From: Hirundichthys speculiger
Taxonomy: Eukaryota; Chordata; Actinopteri; Beloniformes; Exocoetidae
DNA length: 64,000 bases
Assembly (NCBI GenBank): GCA_018398805.1
Contig: JAGFBZ010000363.1
Span: forward strand, 558,001-622,000
Reading direction: 5' to 3'
Shown: positions 24,520 through 35,889 of the stretch, one piece after another
Position numbering within the stretch: position 1 is the stretch's first letter
Layout of the letters: each line of letters starts with the position of its first letter
Notes under the pieces: generated by a model
The model's database searches: none
The model's input: the letters and a program-made list of their open reading frames with translations, nothing else
What the model was told of the DNA's origin: nothing
Translations under genes and position numbers: made by a program

Positions 24520-26295
24520 CTATGTGTTTCCCAGTGAAGGCGGCTCGTGTATGGTGACCAGAGTGGATTCGCTGGTTGTGCTGAACTGCTCTAAGTGATT
24601 TCCCTCCGCGCTGCTGAGCTCGGCCCTGGGAAGCCGGAAGCTGTCCTCTGAAGCTGGGTTTGAGTTGGTGATGCTGCCCGACACAGAGCTGACTCCGATG
24701 GTGTTTAGGGGCATGTTACTCTGAGCCGTGGATTGTGACATCTTCGGGCGAGGTTTGGATCCCCCTCCGGGTCCTAGGAGTCTCGATGCATGAGTCCGCC
24801 TGGGTAAAAATAAGAACATGGCATCAAACAAAATGATGCTTCATTTCTCTGAACTATGGTTACTAATTTATTTGGTTCAAAATACCCCACTGATTGCCCT
24901 TTCATCAAAATGTTTGTTAACTTGTAATTAAAATAAAACGCCCATTTAGTCAGATTTGTACTGCTAGAAAGAGAACTCTCAGGTACGGTGCATTACAAAA
25001 ACCAATAAAATCAATATAATCAGTGACAGTGTCGGTTTATGACAGTGGCATAACTTATGTTTACAGGGGTTACATCAATGAACAAGATATTTTAGTTTGA
25101 TGTTTTTTTAATTTTGTGATACTAGTAATTCTGGACATAAAACTAAACAACTGGCTCTGGTGCAAAGACATATAAGAGGTCCCTCCCTTTTCTAAGTAGG
25201 AAGATATTGTGATCATCAAGCATATCTATCAGCCAGTTTTGTCACTTGCATTTAATTAGAAATATTTGACATTCACAGTATTTTTGTGCCTCCTTGTGGA
25301 CCTTTGAGGTCTCTAACAATTTTTTTCTTCTTTTTTTAAAAGTCAATTCTTATCACATTGTAATAATGAAAAATCTTCTTGTAATGGTTTTGTTTCTCTG
25401 TAGTCTCTTTCTTTTTAGAATGTAGTTCATTTGCAGTTGTTTTTTGTTGCTCTTTTCCAACTGAGTTTGTAATGAGACTTTTGACCAGTTAAAGTTGGGC
25501 CTCTCTGGTAATCCATCCAGACTAGTTTGCGAGGCTAGCAGATTAGGAATTCAGTTTGGCTTTACAGAAGACATAAAATTAAAATAAAAATGTAAAAAAA
25601 AAATCACTTTTTATTTGCTTTAGATCATTTATTTGGGTGTTTCAAATCTCCAAACTAACCCAACCTTGTCCCTTTGTTGGAGCAGCCCTGATTCTCACAG
25701 TGAGCAGTTCAGATTTGCAGGGTACTGTGACATCACAGATCAGAAGTACCACTAGTATTACTAGTGATGGTGAGATGAAGCCTCATGAGGCATCGAACAA
25801 CTAGAGCCAGTTGGTTTAAGAAAGGGTTCAATACTAGAAGCTTCATGTGCACACGACACCACCTACTGGTCGGGTTTATAATCACAGGCAGCTGGATCTC
25901 AACCACAGCTGGTTGCGGGGTATTAAATATTTGTGTCTGTCATGGCCCTTGGGAATGACTATGAATTACAAAGACTGTATGACCAGACAAATTCTCTACA
26001 TACGCAATCACATTTGTGTATAATAAAATATGCCATGAATGTATTCTGTGTGTGTAAAGTTCCCCAGTATGGAAGTATCACATGATATGGCAGGTTGTGA
26101 AATAATGGTTTTCTGTCACTTTAGGAGAATGGCATGAGCCTGAGCAGGGAGAGGACAGTGAAAGTGATGGTGAAACTAGGAAGAGGGCCTGAATATGCTT
26201 GTAAAACTTGGACAGTGATGTACAGGACAGGAGAGATTTTATTCATGATTATTCAGAAATAACAGTCAACAGTTGTTTTTGGTTTTAAACAATAC

Positions 26296-26361
<66 letters not shown>

Positions 26362-29281
26362 ACCTCTCTGGCCCTTTCACATGGTACAGAAGATGCTGGT
26401 GTGCACATACAAAATGCAAAAACAAGATGATATAAATGGAGGTACAGTCATTTTAGCCTCTTCCTGTATTCTGGAGGGTCATTAGGAGTTGTCAAATCAA
26501 AACGTTCCCACAGAGGGGAAATCCTCCTCTTCCTTGCTGGCTCCATCCTCTTACCTATCCTTCTCATTCTCTTTAATCTTTGAACTATCTCTCTCTAAAC
26601 TCTCCGAGCTATGATACTCTAAACAAACTCTAGTAACCAGATTATCAAATCTCTATTCAAGCTCTGAACTGATGGCAACTCTCTACCATCAACCCGCATC
26701 TTTAATGGATCCTGAGGGTTTATATCACTGTTGAACCTCTAACCCTAACCCTGAACCGCTCCAGAAGCAGTCACGTGGTACAGCCGGGCAGCTAGGCTTC
26801 GGACGTCATCATTTTTGGCTCCTCCCCTAAATGAAGCAAGCCTCGATATGCGCTTCGTGGAAACGCCCCCTCCATTACTCGACACACGCCTCGAAGCCTT
26901 GGCACATCTCGTAACATCACTAAGTATTACCCAGGATCCCCATATTTATCTCCGCTAAAGTTCACATCTTGCTGCATTTGCTGCACTTCAGGAGTGGTTC
27001 GTGCAGAGCTTTTACACTGGTTTCAAAAGACATAACTATAGGCTGTATAAAAAGAACTGGACAACCCCTCTGTGATGTCACCTATAGGTTTTCTGAAAAG
27101 TTGCTTTGAAGCCTTTTTTTTTTGTATCTTTGGATGACACCAGGCAGGAATTGACTCTGTTCAAAAACTGGGCAAATGGGCAGAATGGCCAAGTCACTGG
27201 TTGGAACATGTCCGTCTGACCTCGGTCACCCAAAAAGAAAGCAATCTTATCTTCACTTAACTCATGTTAAACTATGATGGAGTGAGCTTTGATACATTCA
27301 ATCTGTCCTAGTTTCAGTTGTTGTTTCAATAGCCACATCTTAAAACAGGGTCTCCAGTGCTCTGGCCGAGCTCCACCAGAGTCATTGTGGCTAATGTGTC
27401 TAGCTTAGCCTTGGTCCAGCGAGATGGCTGAGGCAGAAAAGTTGACAACAGCAGGAAGTGCAGCTGCAGCTGTGGTCCAGCCCTTTACAGGTAGTAAAGT
27501 CGTGAAAGGTGTGAGGATGAAGGAGACTATTCCACAGCAGGCAGCCAAAGCGGTAACCAGGTGCCCGTGACCACAGGCCAGCCAGTTGTTGGCACTTACC
27601 CTCAGCTAAGCTGAACTGACTGTCCCCTCAGTTGTGAGGCACTGTTTTCCCCTTGACCCTTCCAAGCCAGTCCAGAGTGAGTCACAATTAACAGCACAAG
27701 AAGCCATATTATCTAAGTCTCACAAGTGTTCCCTTTACTATGACTCCAAAAGTACTCAAATGGATTTTGTGGTTGCTGAATATACTCATTTTATTACAGT
27801 TATGCAGTTTTTGAGCAGAGATCTAAAAAATAGTCGTTGCGATCACGAGCTTGAAATAAGAATGATTATGATCTGTTAGGCTTTTATTCACAGCTTAGAT
27901 GTCACGTTCACCGAAAATATGTTATGGATAAATAGCTAAATAGCTAAAGTGATGACAACGTGTTTTTATTAATGGAGACTGCAATGCTTCTGTCACTCAG
28001 AATAAAACATGCTCCTAATCATTGCATAAATTTATACATTTTTCCTGATGAGGTTCATAAACATAAAAAAAAAAAAAAAAATCACCCCCTGTCCAGTTGT
28101 CCTGGATGGAAAATTTAGCAATTTGCACTTGGTTCAGAGAGGAAAACTGGATGTTGCTCCTTTATGGGACTGGAGATGCTATGTTTTTTGACCAAATAGT
28201 CTAACAGATGTTTAACTGGAATCAGAGGAAATTGTGTCTCTAGAAATGACAGAGGGAACAAAAAGATCAGAACAACAAACACAAGAACAGATAACTGACT
28301 TTTCACTGAACTTTGTTTTTACTGCGAATACTAGAAAAATTTCAGGTTTCCATAATACTTCCAAACCAGGGGAACCACCTTTACTTGCAAGTCAAAAGAT
28401 TTTCAGGTTTCCTGTCCACCAACGTATGACGAATGATTGCGTCATTCTGAATTTTAAAAACTCACAAGCAAAGAGGTTTGTGAATCATACTCATGAATGG
28501 TCATGAATAAGAATATGATGAGGAGAGGAAATAAAAGCTGAAAAGTCACAGCAGGCGTGCAGCGCGTCTTAAGAGACATAAAAATAGCGCTGCTGTTGTA
28601 TAGCTCACAGCATTCAGTGTGCAGGAATGTCATCTCACCTGTTGTACGTCTTCAAGATGATGAGCAGAATAGCAAGAATGATAATGATGCCTGTGACAAT
28701 GACAGCAATCATAGCCCCGGAGCCTGAGACACAGACAGAGGAAGAATGAGCCATGAGCACAATGAAAGGATGTTTGTGAGGTTCATGTGTGTGTGTGCGT
28801 GTCTTCAAAAATCTGTACTTCTTACTCATTTCCCTCTGTTATCTCTTGGTGCTACTTATTTTGCTCCAGAGGTGTTGCTTAGCAACAGCATCACTTCGGG
28901 GCCAACAGAACATGGCAAATATTTTCTAACAAATGCATGGGTGCCACTCCTGTACCAGCGACTGAGATTAGCGCGTTTACGCAACAGGTTATTGTTTACG
29001 AAGCAAATCATGCATTTTGTGTGTGTGTGTGTGTGTGTCTGTACACGTTAAAGTTCATTGGTGTCCACAACAAACGCAACAGTGTTTTATTGTGTTTAAT
29101 TAAACAGGACAAGAAGGGAGGGAAAAAAACCTAAATGTGTGCGTAATATGGGCCAGTGGCCGCACACAAACACACACAAGATGTCCTTACTTTGGATGAG
29201 TATTTGTTCTCTGGACTTAGTGACGCTGGTTGTGTTTGAAGGAGCTGAAATGCTGGGCACAGGTGAGACAGATGAAGTCAT
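24520..29281 (-). CDS. ncmap: NCMAP-like, non-compact myelin-associated protein
   Basis: Three coding exons on the minus strand: 29281-29191, 28723-28639 and 24799-24520. Phases agree (AA A|GC and AAC AG|G), giving 151 residues. The start ATG lies in an exon with an acceptor at 29295 (TTGGCAG|GGT), so a non-coding first exon lies further right. Residues 1-30 are Ser/Thr/Pro-rich, with one NTT sequon and no obvious signal peptide. Then follows one membrane segment (SSGAMIAVIVTGIIIILAIL) ending in LKTYNRRT, very close to human NCMAP (SSGAIVA... LLKMYNRK). The cytoplasmic tail is about 90 residues, Ser-rich and longer than in mammals. NCMAP is a type III-like membrane protein of non-compact Schwann-cell myelin. 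Identity is supported by position: RCAN3 lies upstream on the same strand, as in human 1p36.11. No frameshift is seen. Confidence 0.85.
25762..26922. mobile_element. Long non-autonomous hAT-type element in NCMAP intron 2
   Basis: The left end is TAGTGATGGTGAGATGAAGC. The right end, reverse-complemented, is TAGTGATGTTACGAGATG. They are flanked by an exact 8-bp duplication AGTATTAC at 25754-25761 and 26923-26930. Sub-terminal 'GCATCGAA' and 'TTCGAGGC' motifs recur at both ends. The 1161-bp body carries a TA microsatellite and two CCCTAA units near 26738-26755, but no transposase. Confidence 0.85.
26299..26360. repeat. (TA)n microsatellite
   Basis: About 60 bp of uninterrupted TA dinucleotide inside the hAT-type element of NCMAP intron 2. 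The associated open frame is only IYIYIY. Confidence 0.97.
29018..29040. repeat. (GT)n microsatellite
   Basis: Around ten GT units in NCMAP intron 1, followed shortly by a (CA)-rich stretch at 29160-29180. Confidence 0.9.
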
Positions 29282-29324
29282 CTTCAGCAATACCCTGCCA
29301 AGAAAAAAAATATATAATTAGCCA

Positions 29325-29368
29325 TCTTTGGGGATTAATAAAGTGTGAATTGAACTGAACCGAACTGT
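29325..29368 (+). mobile_element. Possible LINE 3' tail fragment
   Basis: 'TTTGGGGATTAATAAAGTG' followed by degenerate GAATTGAACTGAAC repeats resembles the 3' termini of fish LINEs that end in a short tandem repeat. Only the last 40 bp or so are present. A similar 'GGATCAATAAAGTGTATCTT' tail occurs near 43009. Confidence 0.4.
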
Positions 29369-29907
29369 AAAAATATATAAATCACTTTAACTAACTGGTG
29401 CCATCTGAAACCCTGAGAGTGAAGGATTAAACCAGCAAACTTCTTGCAACAGCCTTAATGCACATGAAGAAAAGAAGAAAATGAGGAAAGAATAGCGAAC
29501 AGGACTCACTGAGGTTCTGGTTTTATGCTTTCTACTGAGACGCTTTGAGAACACACTGTCAGAATGCACTGCTTTGTTCTGTCAACCAAAGCTTTATAAA
29601 TCCCTTTTTCTCTTTCATTTTAGAGTGATATCATTAAACAAGCCGATGGTTGTCAGAGAAGAGCTGCAGAGCTGTTTTTCTTGTTTCGAGGAATTCGCTA
29701 AGAAGTCACTATGTGAAGTGCCTCACCATCTCCTGAGCAAGTGCACCACTTTGCAAATCGTTATCTCATTTATGAAGACATAACTTATTAATTGTGGGGC
29801 ATTTTCAAAGTTGAATTTAAAATTATTATCAAAAGTATCAATTATATATTGTGCACATGAGGTGATCTGTCTGTATTGAGCTGATGTAGATTGTTCAACA
29901 GTTCTAC

Positions 29908-30172
29908 AAGGGTGGTAGAGCGGGTCGTCCAGTCACTGGAAGGTTGGCGGTTCGATCCCGGCTCCAACTGTCCACATGCCAAAGTGTCCTTGGGCGAGAC
30001 ACTGAACCCTAACTTGTCCCCAGTGGGTCTGGCAGCGCCCTGCATGGTGGCAGCCGCCCACTGGTGTATGAATGCGAGTGTGAATGGGTGAATGAGAGGC
30101 CGTTGTAAACCGCTTTGAGGGCACCATGATGATGTGGATAAAGTGGTATATAAGTGCATCCCATTTATCATT
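29908..30172 (+). mobile_element. tRNA-derived SINE
   Basis: The head contains an A box (GTGGTAGAGCGGG) and a B box (GGTTCGATCCC) spaced as in a tRNA promoter. The body has 'GTCCTTGGGCGAGACACTGAA'-type sequence. The tail is 'GTAAACCGCTTTGAGGGCAC' and 'GGTATATAAGTGCATCCCATTTA', standard for a widespread percomorph SINE. The head does not fold as a full tRNA, so it is not a functional tRNA gene. Confidence 0.85.
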
Positions 30173-30179
30173 TACAGAT

Positions 30180-33100
30180 GTGAGCACACACCATGATTAC
30201 TGCTGGGAAAGTTAAAAGATTGGGCTATTTCATCAGCCCAAAAAGATGCTTTAAAGAAAATAACCAAGCATGAATCTCTCATCAATGGACATCTGATATG
30301 AGTATGCTGTTTGATATGATATGAGTTTGTTGGCATTTGAACATGGTTTGGAGAGATGCAGGTTAACAGTCTGGAGAGCAAAGAAGATGAAGGGATTAAC
30401 AATCTAGGAACCACTTGTCTGATTATGGTGATTTACACTTCTCTTTCCCCCCCAATGATCTGCATTCAAACAATAAGGGACAGACTGAGCAGAAAGTCTT
30501 CATTTATCATTACCAGAACAGGCTCCAGCTCGACCCGAAGCAACAGCAGAAAGTGAGCAAAATGATCAGACGGAGCTGGATTTTAATCAGACTGTCGAAC
30601 TATCCTATTTCAGAGATAAAAGTAAAATCGTGACAAACTGCGTGAAATGCTTACCCTTTTTTTAGATGCTCAATTGCTCAACTGAAATGTCATTGAATTA
30701 ATAAATGTAATTTCATGTTCTATCATATGAAGGGCAGTTGGGAGATATGAACACGTATTAAAAAAACAAAAAAAAAAAAACAAAGACAGCTAAGGTCAAC
30801 TGGTTTTAAAAAGAAGCACAGATCCCCAATCTCATTCAGAAACAGTTCAAGCTCAAATTTTACCTCTGAGTAATTATGTTTCTTCCCTTGAATAATCTAA
30901 CTCTTTTGCTTGTCCGTTACATGAGAATTGATGCCTGGAAAATTTTTCATGCAAAAATTTGCATGAACGATATTAAATTTAAATGGCTGCAACCAAAATA
31001 ATCAGCCTTGTCCTTCTGTTTTCCATAAAAACATGACCTCCAGCAGACATGAACACGTGGACAGGAACTACCAGCAAGCTGCCTTTGGCTACGAGCGTCA
31101 TATGATAAAAGCTGCAGCAGCAGAAAACTACATCAGCAACATCAGCAGATGAGTTCATTCCAAACAGGAAAGAGCAGGGTTTTCCTCATGTTTGGACAGG
31201 CAGCTGTCCTTATACACTTTTATGTATTACACATGGTTCATGTTGCTTAATTTTTTTATTTATTTTTTGTCTCAGAGGAGCTTTTAATCCATCAGCATCG
31301 ATTCCACGAAGTTTGCAGTTTGAATCCAAGGCATAACACCTGAATCATTGTCTATTAATCCAGGACTGAACTCTGCCTGCGACTCCTTTGTTTTAAAATA
31401 AAATATATCCTAAAACCGCACTGTTAAGCTATTTGGGAAAACTTTAAAATGATCTTTTAAGATAATTAATCAGTAGAAATAAAGGAGCATTTATGAGTAG
31501 AGAAACTAAAAAACAGAAAGAGCAAACATGGTTGATATTTTGAAGACGTCCCTCTCTAAAGTCATGTTTAAGCACAATGGTTTCATCTGAAACATCTCTT
31601 ATAGTCTCTCCGAAATTAACAGGCACTCCAGTCTTCCATGTTGCTTTCAGATAGATGATCAGATTAATCTCTTTTTTTTCCTCCCCCTTTGCATCCTGTT
31701 GTAACTGTGTCACGCATGGGATCCTCTTTCTTTTAGGAGGATCCCTGATAGCGTTCAGGAAACAATCTTCCCACAGCTGAAGGTCAGGGCTGTCCCTGCA
31801 ACTGACACCTCCGTGAGTCAGGATAATAACACCGCAGGTTGCTCAGAAATAGCCGCCTAAACTTCCCCCAGATAATCACACCTTCCCATAAACTTCCCAT
31901 CAAGTTTCAGGCTCATTTGTGGGTTTTGAAGAAGCAATTTCCACCGAGTCTTTGTTTTTAGAAATGTCACTTGTACTTCACTTTCCGCTCTTACCAGATG
32001 GGAACTATACAAACGTAATCGTGGAAGTCTCTCCCCCACATTTTTCATGTTGTTCAACTTTAAGCAAAGAGCAAATAATGACATAACTGAGTCATTAAAG
32101 TGTAAGCGGCATGTTCCATATGACGTCATGTGTTAACGAGAGCCCATTTCTGTCCTTTAAGGCGAAAGTAAATGGCTCCATTTCACTTCCTATCATTTTA
32201 CAGGCTCCGGTCTGAAAACGTTTGTTATTCTGTCAAAGAAATCACAAGCATTGCCACTGTGGTAGGTGTCTCGTTTTGGAGCTGAACACTTAAATCATTG
32301 TGGAAAGAAGCATCATTATGTTCGAGTTAAGGCAGGTTAATGTCTCTGTTGGAGTGACGTTGCATTGTGTCTGCTGGGATGAAAGCAAAGCAGCTCCAGC
32401 TCAACGGGTGACACAAGCAGACAAAATTTGCATCAGCTATAAAAAGATGGAAACCCTCATACAAGGAAGAGCTGTCCCAAACGTGTACACGCAAGAAACA
32501 TTACCTCACATACTTCCTCCTGTAGATCTCGCTCATTGGGATGATTATTACAGTCACATGCAAAACTGTCAATTTCACAGCACTTCCGATGTTCCCGCTG
32601 AACCTAATGAGCTTTGCAAATCAAAGATCGACCAGAGCTTCTAATTTTAAACCACCCTCTGAAGTCGGTGGATGACCCCGCAGAAGCCTTTTGATAAATG
32701 GGAGCTCAGCATATATCTGCACACTAACTCACACTAAATATTTTATTTATATTTTCACTCAGAGTTAAAGAAATACAAAGGAGTCAGATGAGATGACCTT
32801 ATGGCAGGACTGTAAATGCGTAACTACAGCCAACAGCTGGTAAAACTTAACAGTGCATATCCAAGAAACTACGTGAAACCGTGCATCTGACACATTTCAT
32901 ATGTAGCAACGGAACTGAAGGGAAAACCGCCTTTCCTTTAAGAGAATCGTCTGAATTTTTATTACAGCCTGATTCATGAAGGTAGTATTTGATACTTGTA
33001 TGTACTGTGCAACCTATCTGACTTCCTGCCTCAAGAGCAAATATTGCACAACTGCCTCTCCAAGTGTTGACATTACCATTAGGCAAATAGATTAATAATG

Positions 33101-34770
33101 ACATATATCACGTTTGCTGTTTGCAGAGGTGACAGCTTCTGATAAGTTGCGAACTAATCGTATGATGTATAAGCTTGGCAACACCACTGCTTTGGTAACG
33201 TGGTGCAGAAGACATTATACAGCTCATGCTGGAGGTGGTTTATGTCACCGTTTCTCTAAGAAAGAAAGGAAGAGGAACCATAAACAGTAAAGTGACTGAT
33301 TTAAGGTGTGCTATACAAAATGGACTTTGCATCGTTGTACAGATAAACGTTAGTACATCCTATTCATACTAGTGAGAATAATCCTGCTGGATACCATGTC
33401 ATGGTTTCACCACTTATAGCACAAAGCATAGAATATTTATTTAAATATATGTTTTATATACATTTTTTTAAATAATGGGGACATTCTTAATAGGAAGATG
33501 TTTTTTAAATGTAACAAATCATAACTCTGGGGTAAAAAAAAACAGGACAGGAAGCACAAAAATCCTCTCAGCCTCTGGAGAGATTTCATTTAGATAATTT
33601 GCTGACTGATAAACATCTTAAAGAACACACTGGTGTATTTTATGGCATGCAAAAGTGTGGGTACTGCTAATCAGTTGAGTATAAAATATCGAGTTTTGTT
33701 CAAAGGTTTTGGCATCATGTATATTAACAGTCTGTTCTGATTGAAACTTGTGGTTTAGAGTATTTCAGATCTTGTTTGGGGGTCTTCTTTTTTTCTTGTC
33801 ATTTGGATTTTCAGAAGGATGACAGTGAAACTATAGCTAACTAAGGTGCGAGATGTAAGTAAATGTTATGAGAGCTTAAATTGAAAGCACCTCTCCTTTC
33901 TTCCCCAGGAAGCATTAGTACAAAAAAAAAAAAAAGGAAGTTCAATTTCCAACTTCCCAGTATGTTGAGGTCGGTCCATCCTCCATTCATCTTCACTTAA
34001 TAGGTCACAGAAACAGAAATTTTGACCGGAGGGCAAAATCTTCTGCAAGAAAAAAAGAAAAAAAAACAAAACTATAGAAAAGAAAATAGCCTTTTAATGA
34101 CAATTTCGCACAATCCAAACATGTCTTGTCTGTCATGTCATGACTCACTGCACCTGTTCTCAGTGGAAAACAACTGTCACAGCACAATTCTGGGTGGCTG
34201 GAGGAATCAAAAGACAGATAAGAGTTTATTACCCTATATCTGATTTAACAGCCTTCACTTGTTCTTTCAAAACTGGAACTATTAAGAAAATCAGTGTCAA
34301 TAAACCTGCTGCAGTAGCAAACATTTGTTGCAACAAAATATTCGTCTCGGTATGTCTGGTGAGTGTATGTAACTGTGTTTCATTAGTAGTGGGTGAGAGG
34401 CAGCTCTGACAGTCTGAGGTGTGTAAGCTGGATATACATTAGACACAATCCTTTTTCATGCCAAGGTTGCATCATATCTATACAAAAAAAACCATCCTCC
34501 TTAACCTGTTGCTTTTCCCCTTAGGTAATTCAGACACACCAAACACAGACATCAGTGAGGGATCATGCACCGCATGCTGGCGCCACCGAATCATCTGAGT
34601 GACAGAAGCGTTATTGGTGAGAGAGGCGTATTCTGTGATGCTGGCTCGCCCTTGCACACACACCTCATATATCCTCGTTTTCACTTCTGTTTCCATCCCC
34701 CCAAGGAGGGACAGGGGTACAGCTAAAAACTCCTGCTGTTCCGGCCAAAAGTGAAGCCATGTGAGTCTTC
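30180..34770. other. Intergenic DNA, no gene recognised
   Basis: No exon of a recognised family and no terminal-repeat element was found on either strand. Open frames, for example at 32300-32644 (+), lack homology and splice context. Polypurine/A tracts occur near 30765 and 33920. Non-coding upstream exons of NCMAP could lie here but cannot be identified from sequence alone. Confidence 0.45.
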
Positions 34771-34780
34771 AGCTGAAACC

Positions 34781-35582
34781 AGCAGTTTACATACACCGTG
34801 TAAAAGCCATTTTTTCCCCCCCTAACTGTCTGTCAGACTAAACTTTTCCTGTTTTAGGTCACTTAGAATTGCCAAAATAATCTTACTTGCCAAATGCAGG
34901 AATAGCAAGAGAGAGAAGTTTTTTATTACTTTCTTCAAAGTCAGAAGTTTAAATACACTAAAATTACTCTGCCTTTAAACAGTCTGGGAAAGCCCAAATA
35001 ATGTCATGGCATAAGAAGAACATTTGAGTTAACTGGAGGCACACCTGTGGACTGGGGCGCCGAAAAGGGGGGGTAAAGGATACGGATTATAGGGGCCCAT
35101 GATTGAGGGGGGCCCAGAGAGGCCCCTAATGATGATCAAAAATAGCATCAACAAATTTCGCCGCTGTGTTGGGGGGCCCGGTAAAGATTCTTTTCATGGG
35201 GCCCAAAATCCCTAGCGGCGCCCCTGCCTGTGGATGTGGAGTGGCCATCACAAAGCCCTGATCTCAGTCCTACAGAAAATTTATGGGCAGAGCTAAAAAG
35301 ATGTGTGTGAACAAGGTGGCCTACAGACTCAGTTCCACCAGTTCTATCAGGTCATTGACCAAAATTCCAGCAACCTATTGTGAGAAGCTGATGGAAGGAG
35401 ACACAAAATGTTTACTAAGAAAATGTATGTAAAATTATGACTTTAGAGAAAGTAATTTAAACATTTTCTCTCTCATTATTCTGGCAGATTAGAAAATAAA
35501 AGTACTTTTTGTAATCCTAACTGACCAAAAAATAGGAAAAGTTTAGTTTAGGTTTTTTATGTGGTATATGTAAACTTCTAGT
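34781..35582 (-). mobile_element. Deleted Tc1 element with a nested MITE
   Basis: The left terminus AGTTTACATACACCGTGTAAAA pairs with a right terminus that, reverse-complemented, reads AGTTTACATATACCACATAAAA. Sub-terminal TAAACTTTTCCTGTTTT also matches TAAACTTTTCCTATTTT in inverted orientation. The interior keeps only the end of a Tc1 transposase gene (TGGCCATCACAAAGCCCTGA on) and is interrupted by the MITE at 35052-35226. The transposase orientation reads on the plus strand, but the element has no function. Confidence 0.75.
35052..35226. mobile_element. Short hAT-type MITE, copy 1 (intact ends)
   Basis: A 175-bp element with ends CTGGGGCGCCG and CAGGGGCGCCG (inverted), flanked by an exact 8-bp duplication CCTGTGGA at 35044-35051 and 35227-35234. 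It is inserted in the Tc1 element around it, so it is younger than that element. A second copy, nearly identical internally, lies at 40538. Confidence 0.88.
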
Positions 35583-35696
35583 TCTGTATCTAACATGTAC
35601 AGCATTCACTTGAACTGATGAAATTTATGGTCTGAGACTCTGAGTTGTTTCAGATGGTAAAAAATTAGCTCCTCCATGTAAACTGGGGCGCTAGGC

Positions 35697-35876
35697 TACC
35701 TTTTAGCCTAGCTGTTAGTGGTTCGCCTAGCTAGCTGTTAGCAGTTCGCCTAGCTGTTAGCCTAGCTGTTAGCTGTTCGCCTAGCTGTTAGCAGTTCGCC
35801 TAGCTGTAAGCAGTTCGCCTAGCTGTTAGCCTAGCTGTTAGCAGTTTGCCTAGCTGTAAGCGGCTCGCCTAGTGCT
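35697..35876. repeat. GCCTAGCTGTTAGCAGTTC minisatellite
   Basis: About nine degenerate units of a roughly 19-bp motif alternate between 'CTGTTAGCAGTTCGCCTAG' and shorter 'CTGTTAGCCTAG' forms. The block is bracketed by an inverted pair, AACTGGGGCGCTAGGC on the left and GCCTAGTGCTCCAGTT on the right. This may be a MITE whose interior became tandemly repeated. Confidence 0.85.
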
Positions 35877-35889
35877 CCAGTTCTCCAAA

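Noticed and set aside
29908..29980. tRNA-like A and B boxes
   Set aside because: They belong to a SINE head; the sequence does not form a complete cloverleaf and continues into a standard SINE body.
32300..32644. 114-codon plus-strand frame (MERSIIMFELRQ...)
   Set aside because: Sequence resembles no family, has no Kozak-type support and is isolated in repeat-bearing intergenic DNA.
35677..35885. Regularly spaced repeats considered as a CRISPR-like array
   Set aside because: Units are contiguous and degenerate with no unique spacers, and the genome is eukaryotic.
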